Made by a program: the position numbers and the translations under genes
Source: Clostridia bacterium
GTDB taxonomy: Bacteria; Bacillota; Clostridia; Christensenellales; Aristaeellaceae
Assembly: GCA_017448975.1 (NCBI GenBank)
Contig: JAFSKN010000035.1
Coordinates: forward strand, 1 to 53,344
Direction: 5' to 3'
DNA: 53,344 nt
Notes under the pieces: generated by a model
Databases searched by the model: none
The model's input: only the letters and a program-made list of their open reading frames with translations
What the model was told of the DNA's origin: nothing
In this document: piece after piece, positions 24,650 to 34,400 of the stretch
Layout: every line of letters begins with the position of its first letter
How positions within the stretch are numbered: position 1 is the stretch's first letter

Positions 24650-25852
24650 TCAGTTTTTCTGCTGTACGCCTAACTTCCTTCGCAGGGCTCGGGCCACGGG
24701 ACGCTCAAACAGGTAGGTGATCAGGGTGGCCAGGATGATTGCCAGCACGAAAGAGAGCACGGTGAAGGATACTTGCCAGACCTGATCCCACGAGGACCAG
24801 GGCGTTTCGGAAGCGCTGGGGATGAATTTCATTTCCTTCAGCGTGACGGCGATCCATTGATGATACATATAGAATTGGAAGGAAATCGCCGCCAAATACC
24901 GCATGACCCTGTTTCCCAACAGGAAGCGCAGGGCGGTGCAGGAAAAGGCGGAGCACACCATCAGGCACCCCAGCACGGCGGTAAAGGAGAAGCGGCGGTC
25001 CATCTGGCCCTGACGGATCATATCGTAGCCCGAGGAACCGGCCTGCGCCCGGGCAATCTGCATCAGCAGGCACACGCATACCGCCACAACGGCAGTGAAG
25101 AAAACTTTTACCTTGCCATCCACCCGTTCACCCAACTGTTTACGCAGGGCGGCGAAGGCCGAGGCGGCCACGAAGCCGTTGGCGTACACGTCCAGAAACG
25201 CGGGCAATTGATTGAACCACATGCTGGTGTCCGTCTTGGTGGCGCCCACATAGTACCGATAACCGAATGCGGCGGCCGCCATGACGATATAGGTGATCAA
25301 CGGCTTCTTCTGGAAGCAGCGGGCCACCAGGGGGAACAGCAGGTAGAACTGCACTTCCACGGCCAGCGTCCACAGCACGCCGTTGATGGGGGAGCCCAAA
25401 TAGCTGAAATAGAAGAAGGTATGGGTAAAGGTCAGATGCGCGGCCAGATCCTTGATGGCGTCCAGCACCGTGGTGTACCTGCCCTCAAAGCAGGCCGCGG
25501 CGAAAAAGAACGCCACGCACAGCAGATAGCTGGGCAGGATGCGCACCAGCCTGCGCTTGTAGAAGGGCACGGCTTCGGGCAATTTACTGCCCGAACGGGT
25601 ATAAGGCAGATACAGCAGGAACCCGGACAGGAGCAGCATGCCGTCCACCCACATATAGCCGCTGCGCAGCAGGAAATCCAGCGAAATGTACGTTTTCCCA
25701 ATGAAAAAGGAGGGGGAAAACCAGCTCTGCTGCCAGATATGGAACCAGCCCACGATCAGGATGATCAGCACCCGGATGCCGTCCAGCGTGTCGATGTGCC
25801 TCTCGTCCGGCGTCCGCTGGAAGGAACGGAAGTATTCAGTCGCTTTTTGCAT
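24650..25852 (-). CDS. Membrane acyltransferase (acyltransferase 3 family)
   Basis: A 400-residue integral membrane protein with about ten hydrophobic segments. DGIRVLIILIVGWFHIWQQSW (about residues 24-44) contains the conserved Asp/Arg/His region of the acyltransferase-3 family. The RRLVRILPSYLLCV segment (about 104-117) is the second conserved block. Family members O-acetylate peptidoglycan, exopolysaccharide or lipid headgroups (OatA-like), but no extracellular SGNH domain is fused here, so the acceptor is unknown. It starts one base after the stop of the TPR gene and is probably the end of the pdp-led transcript. Confidence 0.85.
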   Translation of the reverse strand: MQKATEYFRSFQRTPDERHIDTLDGIRVLIILIVGWFHIWQQSWFSPSFFIGKTYISLDFLLRSGYMWVDGMLLLSGFLLYLPYTRSGSKLPEAVPFYKRRLVRILPSYLLCVAFFFAAACFEGRYTTVLDAIKDLAAHLTFTHTFFYFSYLGSPINGVLWTLAVEVQFYLLFPLVARCFQKKPLITYIVMAAAAFGYRYYVGATKTDTSMWFNQLPAFLDVYANGFVAASAFAALRKQLGERVDGKVKVFFTAVVAVCVCLLMQIARAQAGSSGYDMIRQGQMDRRFSFTAVLGCLMVCSAFSCTALRFLLGNRVMRYLAAISFQFYMYHQWIAVTLKEMKFIPSASETPWSSWDQVWQVSFTVLSFVLAIILATLITYLFERPVARALRRKLGVQQKN

Positions 25853-25853
25853 A

Positions 25854-28667
25854 TCAGTCCTTCACCCTCGTCATTCTGTAAAGTGTCTTTTGTTTCACCT
25901 GGCGCAGCGTCATGCTGTTCTCGCTAAAGGAGACGATTTCGTAAGTATACGTCAGATCATCTGGCTGATCGCCGATATGCAGGGCGTAGACGTTTGGCGT
26001 ATAGTAGTAGTAATTCCGGTTATCGATGGTGCAGGTGCCGTCCTCGCGGAATTCCATGTAGCTTCCTTTGCTGCTTTCCCAGGTGCCGATGAGCTGATAC
26101 ACGATTTTTTTCAACCGGGTCTCGGCCACGTCTTTGTAGTCCATGATCTGCTTATAGTAAACCAAGGCTTCAAAGGGCTTTTTCTCGTTGTAAAGCTGAT
26201 TGGCGTAGTTGTAGCAGGCTTCCTGGTACATGGCGGGAATATCGGCATATTTTTCGGAGAGATAATCCCGTGAAAGAGGCTGGAGCGCTTCCACCACAGT
26301 TTGGTAATCCTTTTGCTCCATAGCGGTCACGGCGATAGCGTAGGCTTCGGCGTAATACTTGTCGGCGGTGCGCTGCGCCCGGTCGGCGGCGTCCTGATAA
26401 GTGCCCGCCATGTCATAGTACATGGCGGCGGAAGCCAGATCGCCGTGTTCCTCAGCGTCCAAGCCCAGCTGATAGGCGAAATCCTTGATTTTTTCGTTGA
26501 CATCCTGATATCCGCGCAGATCGTTCAGCTGGGCAATGGCCCCGGCCAGATCCCCCTGGCCCGCGCGGCGCATGGCAATATCGTACAGGCAGGCCTGCCG
26601 CAGCTGCCGGGCGTCCTCATACACGCCCAAGGCGTCCAGGATGGTGAGAGCCTCTTCGTAATCGCCCTTATCCCGCAGCTCCAGCGCCAGCAGATACTGG
26701 GCCTGCGCCATGTACTCGGCGCTGTCCGGATAATCGCCCAGGGCGGACAGGGCCGCGATGGCGTCTTCATACCGGCCGTTTTCAATCAGAGAAACGGCGG
26801 AAGCGCGGCGGGCTTCCGCCGCCAGTTCGGCGGCGTCGCTGTATTCGCCCAGCAGGTCCAGCAATTGCACGGCGGCGCCGTAATCGCCCTGTTCCATGCT
26901 TTCCTTCGCCAGCCCGTACCGGAGCTCATTGATGTAGTTCCCCGCATCGCGATGCTCCGGAATGGTTTCCAGCATGGCCAGCGCTTCGGATGACTTTCCT
27001 TCCTCCAACAGGGCCAGGGCGGGATAATATACGCAGTCCTTTTTGCCCTCCTGGGCGTCCTGCAGGTCGGGGGCTTTGTCAAAGAAAGCGGCCGCGCCTT
27101 CGTAATCCTTTTGCTCCAGCAGCGCCAGCCCCTGATAGTAGTAGCATTGCTGCATCAGGGCCTTGGAATCCTGATAGCCCGAGATTTTTTCCAGCATGGC
27201 GGCGGCGCGGGCGTATTCCCCGTTTTCCATGGCGGCCACGGCGGGGGCGTACAGGCAGGCCGTGGCCCGGCGGTAAGCGTCGGAGTAATCCCCGGCCAGC
27301 AGGAAGTATTCGGCGGCGGTATCGTAATCCTCAGCGGCAAAAAAATGGTCGCCCGCCAAATAGTAAGCCCGCTGCAGCTCCAGGAGCGAATCCCGGTAGG
27401 AACCCAATTCCAGGTAGTATTCGATGGCTGTCAGGGGATCACCCGCCTCCATGGCCTCGGCGGCGGGCTGATAAAGGCATTCCAGCGCGTTGGTTTCCGC
27501 GTTTTGGTAGCTGCCTAAGCGCAGGAATTTTTCCCGCGCGGCGGCGTATTCCTTCTTGGCCATCAGGGCCGTGGCCCATTCATATTCGGCCTGGGTGATC
27601 CGAGCCTGCGCGTCGGAATAGTCCGGCACCTGGGAGAACATTTCGATAGCGGCTTCCCAGTTCCCGGCGGCCAGCAGCTTTTCGGCGTTTACATACCGGG
27701 CTTCCTGGGCGCGCTGCGCGCTGTCCTTGTAATCTCCCAGGGCGTCGAAGCCGCTTTGGGCCGAGCGCAGGGAGGTATAGGTGCCGCTGTTCAGGGCGGA
27801 AAGGGCGGCGCGGTAATCGCATTCCAGGGCCAGCTCGGCGCTGTCCCGGTAATCCTCCAGGGCCAGGAACTGTTCCTTGGCGCTGTCATACAGACCGTTG
27901 GTTAGGGCAAGGTTGGCCTGATAATAGCGGTAATAGGGAATGCCGTGGAAATAAACGGCGTAGGCCAGCCCGGCCACGACGGCCAGGGAAATCACGGCGG
28001 TCAAAATGATCCGGCGCTTGCGGCGGCGCCGTTTTTCCCGCGCTTCCTTTTCAGCGGCGGCGCGCCGGGCCTGCTCCCGCATGCGGCGCTGCCGTTCTTC
28101 TTTGGCGTTTTGCCGCTGGAAGATGATTTTTTCGATGGCCGCTTCGTTGAACTGGGTGAAAATCTCATGCTTGTCCCGATGGCAGCGGCGGCAGGTATCC
28201 TCGCTGGCGGCGTTGGGCCTGCCGCACACGCACACCCACACGCTGCCCTGATCGCTGGGATAGCTGGCCGCGTCCCGTCCAGCCAGTTCCTGCATCACAT
28301 GCAGGCGCTGGCCCTCGAGCAGGGGAGAGGGCCGGTAGGAGGCGGGGTCAGCCGCGCCGCGCCGCCACACCATGCCGTCCGCGTACCAGACTTTTTCGAT
28401 CAGCACCTCTAAATCCTGCGCCTCAATGGCCTCCTCCACCTGGAGAGATGCTTCAAAAACGTGATGGGAGGGGCCGTCCAGCCCCTGTATCCTTTCCACG
28501 TGGCGCGCGAAGCGCTGCCCTTCGCCATTGAAACACAGCACGCAAAACTGGATGCTGTTCACGGCTTTTTCGGACAGATTATAGATCTGCATCGCCAGGA
28601 TGGGGTCCTCCGGAGAGGGCATCCTGCAATGCCATAATTCGATCGGACAGGTCAAATCGATCCGCAT
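25854..28667 (-). CDS. Zinc-ribbon/transmembrane/TPR-repeat protein with C-terminal lipocalin-like domain
   Basis: A 937-residue protein of unknown function. Residues 1-135 form an unrecognised beta-rich domain. A RanBP2-like zinc ribbon follows (W144, C146, C148, N152, C159, C162). A highly basic helix (190-218) leads to one membrane segment (219-241). About sixteen repeats of ~37 residues follow, each with a pattern like GDYxxAxxxFxxLGxYxDA. The last ~75 residues (QLIGTWESSKGSYMEFREDG onward) resemble small lipocalin-like barrels. The basic flank puts the ribbon in the cytoplasm and the repeats outside. CGGAGG eight bases before the ATG supports the start. Neighbours are a secreted protein and a membrane acyltransferase, suggesting an envelope role (inference). 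Confidence 0.75.
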   Translation of the reverse strand: MRIDLTCPIELWHCRMPSPEDPILAMQIYNLSEKAVNSIQFCVLCFNGEGQRFARHVERIQGLDGPSHHVFEASLQVEEAIEAQDLEVLIEKVWYADGMVWRRGAADPASYRPSPLLEGQRLHVMQELAGRDAASYPSDQGSVWVCVCGRPNAASEDTCRRCHRDKHEIFTQFNEAAIEKIIFQRQNAKEERQRRMREQARRAAAEKEAREKRRRRKRRIILTAVISLAVVAGLAYAVYFHGIPYYRYYQANLALTNGLYDSAKEQFLALEDYRDSAELALECDYRAALSALNSGTYTSLRSAQSGFDALGDYKDSAQRAQEARYVNAEKLLAAGNWEAAIEMFSQVPDYSDAQARITQAEYEWATALMAKKEYAAAREKFLRLGSYQNAETNALECLYQPAAEAMEAGDPLTAIEYYLELGSYRDSLLELQRAYYLAGDHFFAAEDYDTAAEYFLLAGDYSDAYRRATACLYAPAVAAMENGEYARAAAMLEKISGYQDSKALMQQCYYYQGLALLEQKDYEGAAAFFDKAPDLQDAQEGKKDCVYYPALALLEEGKSSEALAMLETIPEHRDAGNYINELRYGLAKESMEQGDYGAAVQLLDLLGEYSDAAELAAEARRASAVSLIENGRYEDAIAALSALGDYPDSAEYMAQAQYLLALELRDKGDYEEALTILDALGVYEDARQLRQACLYDIAMRRAGQGDLAGAIAQLNDLRGYQDVNEKIKDFAYQLGLDAEEHGDLASAAMYYDMAGTYQDAADRAQRTADKYYAEAYAIAVTAMEQKDYQTVVEALQPLSRDYLSEKYADIPAMYQEACYNYANQLYNEKKPFEALVYYKQIMDYKDVAETRLKKIVYQLIGTWESSKGSYMEFREDGTCTIDNRNYYYYTPNVYALHIGDQPDDLTYTYEIVSFSENSMTLRQVKQKTLYRMTRVKD

Positions 28668-28727
28668 GGAGCAAACCTCCGAGCTGTGAGGGTATTACCG
28701 GACGGACGCACCGCCCGGGAGAAAAGG

Positions 28728-29909
28728 TCAGAGCAGCATCAGCGTCATGCTTTGCAGTTCGCCGATCACGAAGGTCAAATGCCATGCCACGGTGCGGCCG
28801 TCCCCCAGGGAGAAGGCGTAGGTCACTTCCGCGTTTTCTGGATTGTAAACCAGCACGCCGAAGGGGGCCGTCTGCCCGTCGCCGTAAAGGAGAATGGTGT
28901 CGTCGGAGTTAAAGATTTCCGCGTGGCGGAAGCGGAAAAGCACGCTGTCCAGGCTGTCGCCCGGGCGAACGCCCCGGGGGCCGTCCACGTTCACGTCGTT
29001 GATGGTCACGCTGGCCACGGCGGTAAACTGCCGCTGGGCGTCATAGCGGAGCTGAACGGAAATGCCCTCCCACTGCAAAAGGCGCAGGAAGGAACCGTCG
29101 GAATCATCGGTCCATTCTTCCACGAGGGCGGGGCCCAGTACGGCGGTCAGGTCTTCGGCGGTCAGGTCCAGGAAATCCAGGGTGTCCGAGGCGCTCAGCC
29201 GCAGGGTCAGATCCTCCCGTTCAAAGGGAGCCAGGGCTTCGCCGCTGTCCGCGCTGCTGGGATAGGCAAAATACTCGCTGATTTCCTGCATTTCAGCGAT
29301 TTCCTTGATTTTTTCCAGCGCTTCCGCTTCTTCCAGGATTTCATCGTCCATGGCGATCTCGATGGAAGAGACGTAGCCGTTTTCCAGCCGGTAGGACACG
29401 GAAGAGACCGTCACCCCGCCCGTCTGCCAGGAGAACACTTCGTAAGCGATCAGGTATACCTGCTGGCCGTTCCGCAGCACGTAGCCCGCGCTCACTTCCG
29501 GCTTTTCACCGGCAATGAACAGCGCGGCGTCGTAATAGGAGCCGTTCAGCGCGGGGTTATCGTTGGGATAAGCGCCCAGCACCTCCTCCAGCGAGGAACC
29601 GATGAAAAGGCCGCGCAGGTCGGCCCTGTCTTCGCCCGGGTAGGCGCTGAGAACGGCGGTGGATTCCGTCAGCGTTTCATCGGAAATCAGCAATACGGTT
29701 TCGTCCAGGTACACCTGGGCGCCGCCCTGCTCCAAGGCGACAACTTCCACGAATTCGCCCGCTAAAGCGGCCTGGCCTAAGGCGTTCAGATAGATTTCGA
29801 TTTCTTCCCGGGTCATGGCCGCGTTTTCGTCCACGGGGGCATTCTCCGCCAGGGCGGCGGAGGAAAGCAGCATCACGAGGGCCAGCAGCAGACAAAACAG
29901 CTTTTTCAT
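28728..29909 (-). CDS. Secreted protein of unknown function with internal repeats
   Basis: A 393-residue exported protein. The signal peptide MKKLFCLLLALVMLLSSAALA ends in ALA and no lipobox Cys follows. The mature part is acidic and beta-rich. Two segments, GLFIGSSLEEVLGAYPND and GVRPGDSLDSVLFRFRHAE, look like copies of one motif (a Gly-rich turn followed by an S-L-x-x-V-L helix), each followed by an LFIAGE or LLYGDG strand. This suggests a duplicated domain. I do not recognise the family. AAAGGAG precedes the ATG, and the gene lies 12 bases after pdp, so it is probably co-transcribed with it and with the TPR protein gene. Confidence 0.7.
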   Translation of the reverse strand: MKKLFCLLLALVMLLSSAALAENAPVDENAAMTREEIEIYLNALGQAALAGEFVEVVALEQGGAQVYLDETVLLISDETLTESTAVLSAYPGEDRADLRGLFIGSSLEEVLGAYPNDNPALNGSYYDAALFIAGEKPEVSAGYVLRNGQQVYLIAYEVFSWQTGGVTVSSVSYRLENGYVSSIEIAMDDEILEEAEALEKIKEIAEMQEISEYFAYPSSADSGEALAPFEREDLTLRLSASDTLDFLDLTAEDLTAVLGPALVEEWTDDSDGSFLRLLQWEGISVQLRYDAQRQFTAVASVTINDVNVDGPRGVRPGDSLDSVLFRFRHAEIFNSDDTILLYGDGQTAPFGVLVYNPENAEVTYAFSLGDGRTVAWHLTFVIGELQSMTLMLL

Positions 29910-29921
29910 CTTGGTTCTCCT

Positions 29922-31250
29922 TTATTCGTTCAGGTTCGTCACGCCCTGAGGCGTAATAAGGGCATAGAGCAATCTCGCCTTGGGAACAGGCGCTTTTGCA
30001 AATTCAAGGGCGCTGAGCACCCGTTCTTCCGTTTCTTTGGCGCTTTTCTCGCTGGCCGCGTGCAGGGTGCACAGCACGTCGCCGGGCCTGACCTCGTCCC
30101 CGATGCGCTTTTCCATGACGAAGCCCACGGCGGGGTCGATTTCATCCTCCTTGCGCACCCGGCCAGCGCCCATGCGCTGGGCGGCCAGCCCCAGGGCCAT
30201 GCCGTTCACGTGGGCCAGGAAACCGCCCGCTGGGGCGCGGACGGGATAAAGCACCGGCGCCCTGGGCAGCAGGCCCACATCGTCGCACACCCGGCAGTCT
30301 CCGCCCTGGGCGGCGATCATCTCCTTGAGCTTCCGAAGGCCCGCCCCGCTGTCCAAAGCGCGGTTCAGTTTTTCCATCGCTTCTTCTTCCGTATGGGCCA
30401 CGCCGGAAGCCAGCAGCATCTGCGCTCCCAGGAACAGGGACACCTTTTTCAGCGGCCCCTGGGCGCGGCCCGCTAAGATGTCGATGGCTTCCTTTACTTC
30501 TAAGGCGTTGCCTACGTGGGAGCCCAAGGGTTCCTCCATGCCGGAAACCACCGCCACGATGCGCCGTCCGGCGTGGTCGCCGATGGCCACCATGGCCTGC
30601 GCCAGTTCGATGGAGGCTTCCAGGGTGGGCATTAACGCGCCGGATCCGGTTTTCACGTCCAGCACGATAGCTTTGGCCCCCGCCGCGAATTTCTTGGATA
30701 AGATGCTGCTCACGATCAGGGGGATGGAATCCACCGTGGCCGTCACGTCCCGGAGGCTGTACAGCGTCTTATCCGCCGGGGCAAGCTGGGCGCTCTGGCT
30801 CACTACGGCGCACCCCACGGCGCGCACGATATCCTGAAACTCTTTTTCGGAAAGCGCGATGCGCATGCCGGGAATGCTTTCCAGTTTGTCCAGGGTGCCG
30901 CCGGTATGGCCCAGGCCCCGGCCGCTCATTTTCAGCACTTTGCCGCCGCAGGCCGCCACCAGCGGGGCAAGAACCAGGGTGGTGGTGTCGCCCACGCCGC
31001 CGGTGGAATGTTTATCCACGGGCACGCCGCCCACGTCGGGAAGCAGCATATCGCCGGAATTGGCCATGGCCATGGTGAGATCCGCCGTTTCCCGGGCATC
31101 CATCCCGTTCAGGCGGATGGCCATCAGCAGGGCCGCCAATTGATAATCCGGCAGCGTATGGTCCGCCGCGCCCCGGACAAAAAAGCCGATTTCTTCCGCC
31201 GAAAGCGCCTTGCCGCGTTTTTTGTTTTCCAGGACGGATAAAATGTCCAT
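29922..31250 (-). CDS. pdp: Pyrimidine-nucleoside phosphorylase
   Basis: A 442-residue cytoplasmic enzyme of nucleoside salvage that splits thymidine, uridine or deoxyuridine with phosphate into base plus (deoxy)ribose-1-phosphate. DKHSTGGVGDTTTLVLAPLV (phosphate and K+ site), SGRGLGHTGGTLDKLESIPG (thymidine phosphorylase signature) and KTGSGALMPTLEASIELAQ are intact. Length agrees with the Bacillus Pdp/DeoA family (about 433-440). The frame is open further upstream to 31382, but AAGGAAGGG before 31250 and the promoter at 31287-31315 favour this start. It heads the minus-strand transcript that continues through the secreted protein, TPR protein and acyltransferase genes. Confidence 0.95.
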   Translation of the reverse strand: MDILSVLENKKRGKALSAEEIGFFVRGAADHTLPDYQLAALLMAIRLNGMDARETADLTMAMANSGDMLLPDVGGVPVDKHSTGGVGDTTTLVLAPLVAACGGKVLKMSGRGLGHTGGTLDKLESIPGMRIALSEKEFQDIVRAVGCAVVSQSAQLAPADKTLYSLRDVTATVDSIPLIVSSILSKKFAAGAKAIVLDVKTGSGALMPTLEASIELAQAMVAIGDHAGRRIVAVVSGMEEPLGSHVGNALEVKEAIDILAGRAQGPLKKVSLFLGAQMLLASGVAHTEEEAMEKLNRALDSGAGLRKLKEMIAAQGGDCRVCDDVGLLPRAPVLYPVRAPAGGFLAHVNGMALGLAAQRMGAGRVRKEDEIDPAVGFVMEKRIGDEVRPGDVLCTLHAASEKSAKETEERVLSALEFAKAPVPKARLLYALITPQGVTNLNE

Positions 31251-31286
31251 ATAGAACCCTTCCTTATATGAGCATGATTCAAAAGC

Positions 31287-31315
31287 ATTATAGCATAGAT
31301 ATGATATTCCGTAAA
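31287..31315 (-). promoter_or_regulatory. Sigma-A promoter of pdp (minus strand)
   Basis: Read on the minus strand: TTTACG, 17-nt spacer, perfect TATAAT. It is divergent from the promoter at 31368-31396. Confidence 0.65.
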
Positions 31316-31367
31316 GCAATTGAAGGAAATAAATCGTAAAAAAACCGTAACATTTTTTTAAAAACGC

Positions 31368-31396
31368 TTGACCTCGTAACAAAAATGTAATACAAT
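31368..31396 (+). promoter_or_regulatory. Sigma-A promoter of the SH3-repeat gene
   Basis: TTGACC, 17-nt spacer, TACAAT. Expected transcription start is near 31403, leaving an ~80-nt leader with a GCCC-GAAA-GGGC hairpin (31439-31450) before the ATG at 31484. Confidence 0.8.
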
Positions 31397-31483
31397 GCAG
31401 GAGAAAGAATGGATTTTTTCATCTTTGCGATGAATGGAGCCCGAAAGGGCCGCGAAACACAAGCGGATGGGGTGTCATTATCT

Positions 31484-34400
31484 ATGAAGCAAAAAGGGAC
31501 GCTGAACCGGATCGTTTCCATTGCGCTGCTGCTGGCGATGGCGCTGTCGCTGCTGCCCACGGGCGGGGCGGCTGAGGTCAAGCACGGTTATCTGGTGATC
31601 AACAACAACACCACGAACCGTGTGGTGAATTTCCGCGCCAAGCCCAACACCAACGACAATACCAACTTTCCCATTGCCCACCTGCCGGAGTACTGGGTGG
31701 TGGAGGTATTGAGCCATCAGACGGGCTGGTATAAGATCAACGCCAATATCAGCACCGCGGGCGGCGCGCCGGATTACCGCACCGGCTATGTGGTGGACAC
31801 CTTCCTGAAGGAAATGACGGCGGCGGAAGAATATGAATGGCTGCTGAATCCCACGGCCACCTACAATCCCGCAGGCAGCGGCGCGTCCGCTACGCCCACG
31901 CCGACGCCGGGCTCCGATCTGCCTGCCGGCGTGGTGGTCGGCTACGTGCGCACCGTGCAGGACAAGGTGAACCTGCGGGAGGAGCCGGCGGGCAAGGTGC
32001 TGAACGCGTCGAACCAAATTCCTGTGAACACCCTCTTCCCCTGCTACGCGTTTGTTACGAGCGGTGCCTACGAATGGGCGGCAGTGCTGTATAACGGCAA
32101 AACGGGTTATATCCGTTCCGACTGCTATGTAAGAACCGACGCGAACGGCACCGAGATCACCGACCCCGCGTCGCAGGTCACCATGAAGCCCACCACAGGC
32201 CCCACGGTGAACCCCAAAACCAACATCGTGCCGGGGCAAACCTATGGCCGCGTGACCGCCGATAACGTGCTTTTCCGCAAAAGCGCCAGCACCAGCGGCG
32301 ATTTCTGGACCCGTCTGCCCGCGGGCTGGGAACTGTGCGTGATGGATGTGACTGTTAAGAACGGCATTACGTGGTATAAAGTGAAGGGCAGCATTCCCGA
32401 CAATCCTTCCCGTACCTATACAGGCTACATCCATGGTGATTACTTTACCATTACCGAAACACCCACCGCCGCGCCCAGCCCCACGCCCACCGGATCCGCC
32501 GCCAACAGCGATTATGGTTTGGTAACTCTGAACGGCGTCAATCTGCGCCAGACCCCGGGCGGAACCACCCTGAATGCCCTGTTAGCGAACACTGTGGTAA
32601 ACGTGCTGTACGCGCCCGCCGGGAATACCGACAACGATTGGTTCTATGTGGAAATCAACGGCGTATACGGCTATCTGCCCGCCACCTCCATGCGGCTGCT
32701 GACTGCGGCGGAGCTGAACAATTATGTGCTGCCCGCCAAACCCTCCGGGGCTAATCCGCCCGTCATCACCGGCAGCGGCTTTGTGAAGATGGTTAAAGAT
32801 AAGGTAAACATCCGTAAAACGCCCGCCGGCACCGCCCTTACCGCCAAGGATGCCGATAAGGTGCCCCTGGGCACCGTACTGGCTTATACGGAAGGGCCTG
32901 TGACTGCCAGCGGCTACGATTGGGTGAAAATCACGTACAACGGCATCACCGGATATGTGCGCAGCGACTGCTACACCTACTGCGACAACAGCGGCAATCC
33001 CGTCGCCACCGCCACAGCGAAGCCTTCGCCCACGCCTGCCAGCGGTTCTGCCAGCAATCAGGGCTATATCAAGCTGATCAAAGGCGGCGTGAATCTGCGC
33101 AACAGCGTCTGGGGCAGCGTGATTGCTCAGCTGGCACGCGGCACGGTGCTGCCATATTTCAGCATCGTCAAAACCAACAATTCCTCCAAAGAAATCTGGT
33201 ATGAGGTCTATTCCAGCAAATACAACACCTTCGGCTTCATCCTGGGCTCCATGGCGGAGCTGTGCGACGCCAACGGCAAGGCCGTCGATCCCGGCGTGCT
33301 GCCTACGGACACCCCGATCACGGTGACAGGCTATGTGGCCACCACCGTTTCTTCCGTGTGGCTGCGCAAAACGCCCAGCACCGGAGCGGAGACCGCCGGT
33401 CAGGTAAAGGCCAAGGGCACCGTGCTGCCCATGATCGGCCCCGCCGTGGTGACCGATTACACCTGGTTCCCCGTTCAGACCGCCGACGGCACGCGGGGCT
33501 ACCTGCGCGGCGACTGCGTGTTCGGGCTGGCGGCCTGGCAGATCGAGCTGTATAACTCCACCGGCAAGCTGGCCACCCCCACGCCCGCGCCCGCAACGCC
33601 CAAGCCCGGCTTAAGCAGCTATGTGCAGGTGGTTGGCGGATCTCTGTGGATCCGTGAAACCCCCAGCAAAAAAGCCGGCACCGTGGGCCAGCTGTCCAAT
33701 GGCACCATCATCAAGTTCAATAAAAAGCAGACCGTGTCCGGCGAGGTCTGGTATCAGGTCACCAACGCCGGGAAGACGGGCTGGATCATGGGCACTTTCG
33801 CGCGGGTGCTGACCAACGCCGAGTATGAGCAGATCGTGGGCACGCCCACGCCCGTACCCACCGCAACGCCCCAGGGCACCATCAATCCCTCTGATTTCAG
33901 CGATCTGATCATGACCACCACCACCCGCGTGCGCATCCGATCCACAAGTTCCATGAACGGCAAAGAAATCGGCATGGTGTATTCCGCGGGCACGGTATTC
34001 TCCTACCTGGGCAGTTATACCATTCCCACAGCCGGCAACCCCTACTACTGGTACAAGGTAAAGTATCAGAACATTACCGGCTGGATGCGCGGCGATTGCG
34101 TGCGGGTGCTCACCAAGGCGGAAAAGGCTGCTTATCAGATAAACGGCGACCCGAATAATACAACGCCCGTCACCTACCGCACGCTGAGCCTGAATTCGAC
34201 CGGCGATGACGTGACCCTGCTGCAGCGGAAGCTGGTGGAACTGGGCTACCTGGCCGCCGATCAGGTGAGCGGCAAGTACCTGTCCAGCACGCAGGCGGCC
34301 GTGGTCAAGTTCCAGCAGGATAAGGGCCTTACCGTGGACGGCATCGCGGGCACAAAAACCCAGCACGCCCTGTACGGCACCTCGGAATCCGGAACCGAAT

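Noticed and set aside
28680-28735. Terminator between the secreted protein and the TPR gene
   Set aside because: A CCGG-CGG/CCG-CCGG hairpin exists but no T-run follows on the minus strand. The genes are probably co-transcribed.
31403-31483. Leader of the SH3-repeat gene as a c-di-GMP or other known riboswitch
   Set aside because: It holds a small GCCC-GAAA-GGGC hairpin, but none of the conserved core sequences of riboswitch classes I know.
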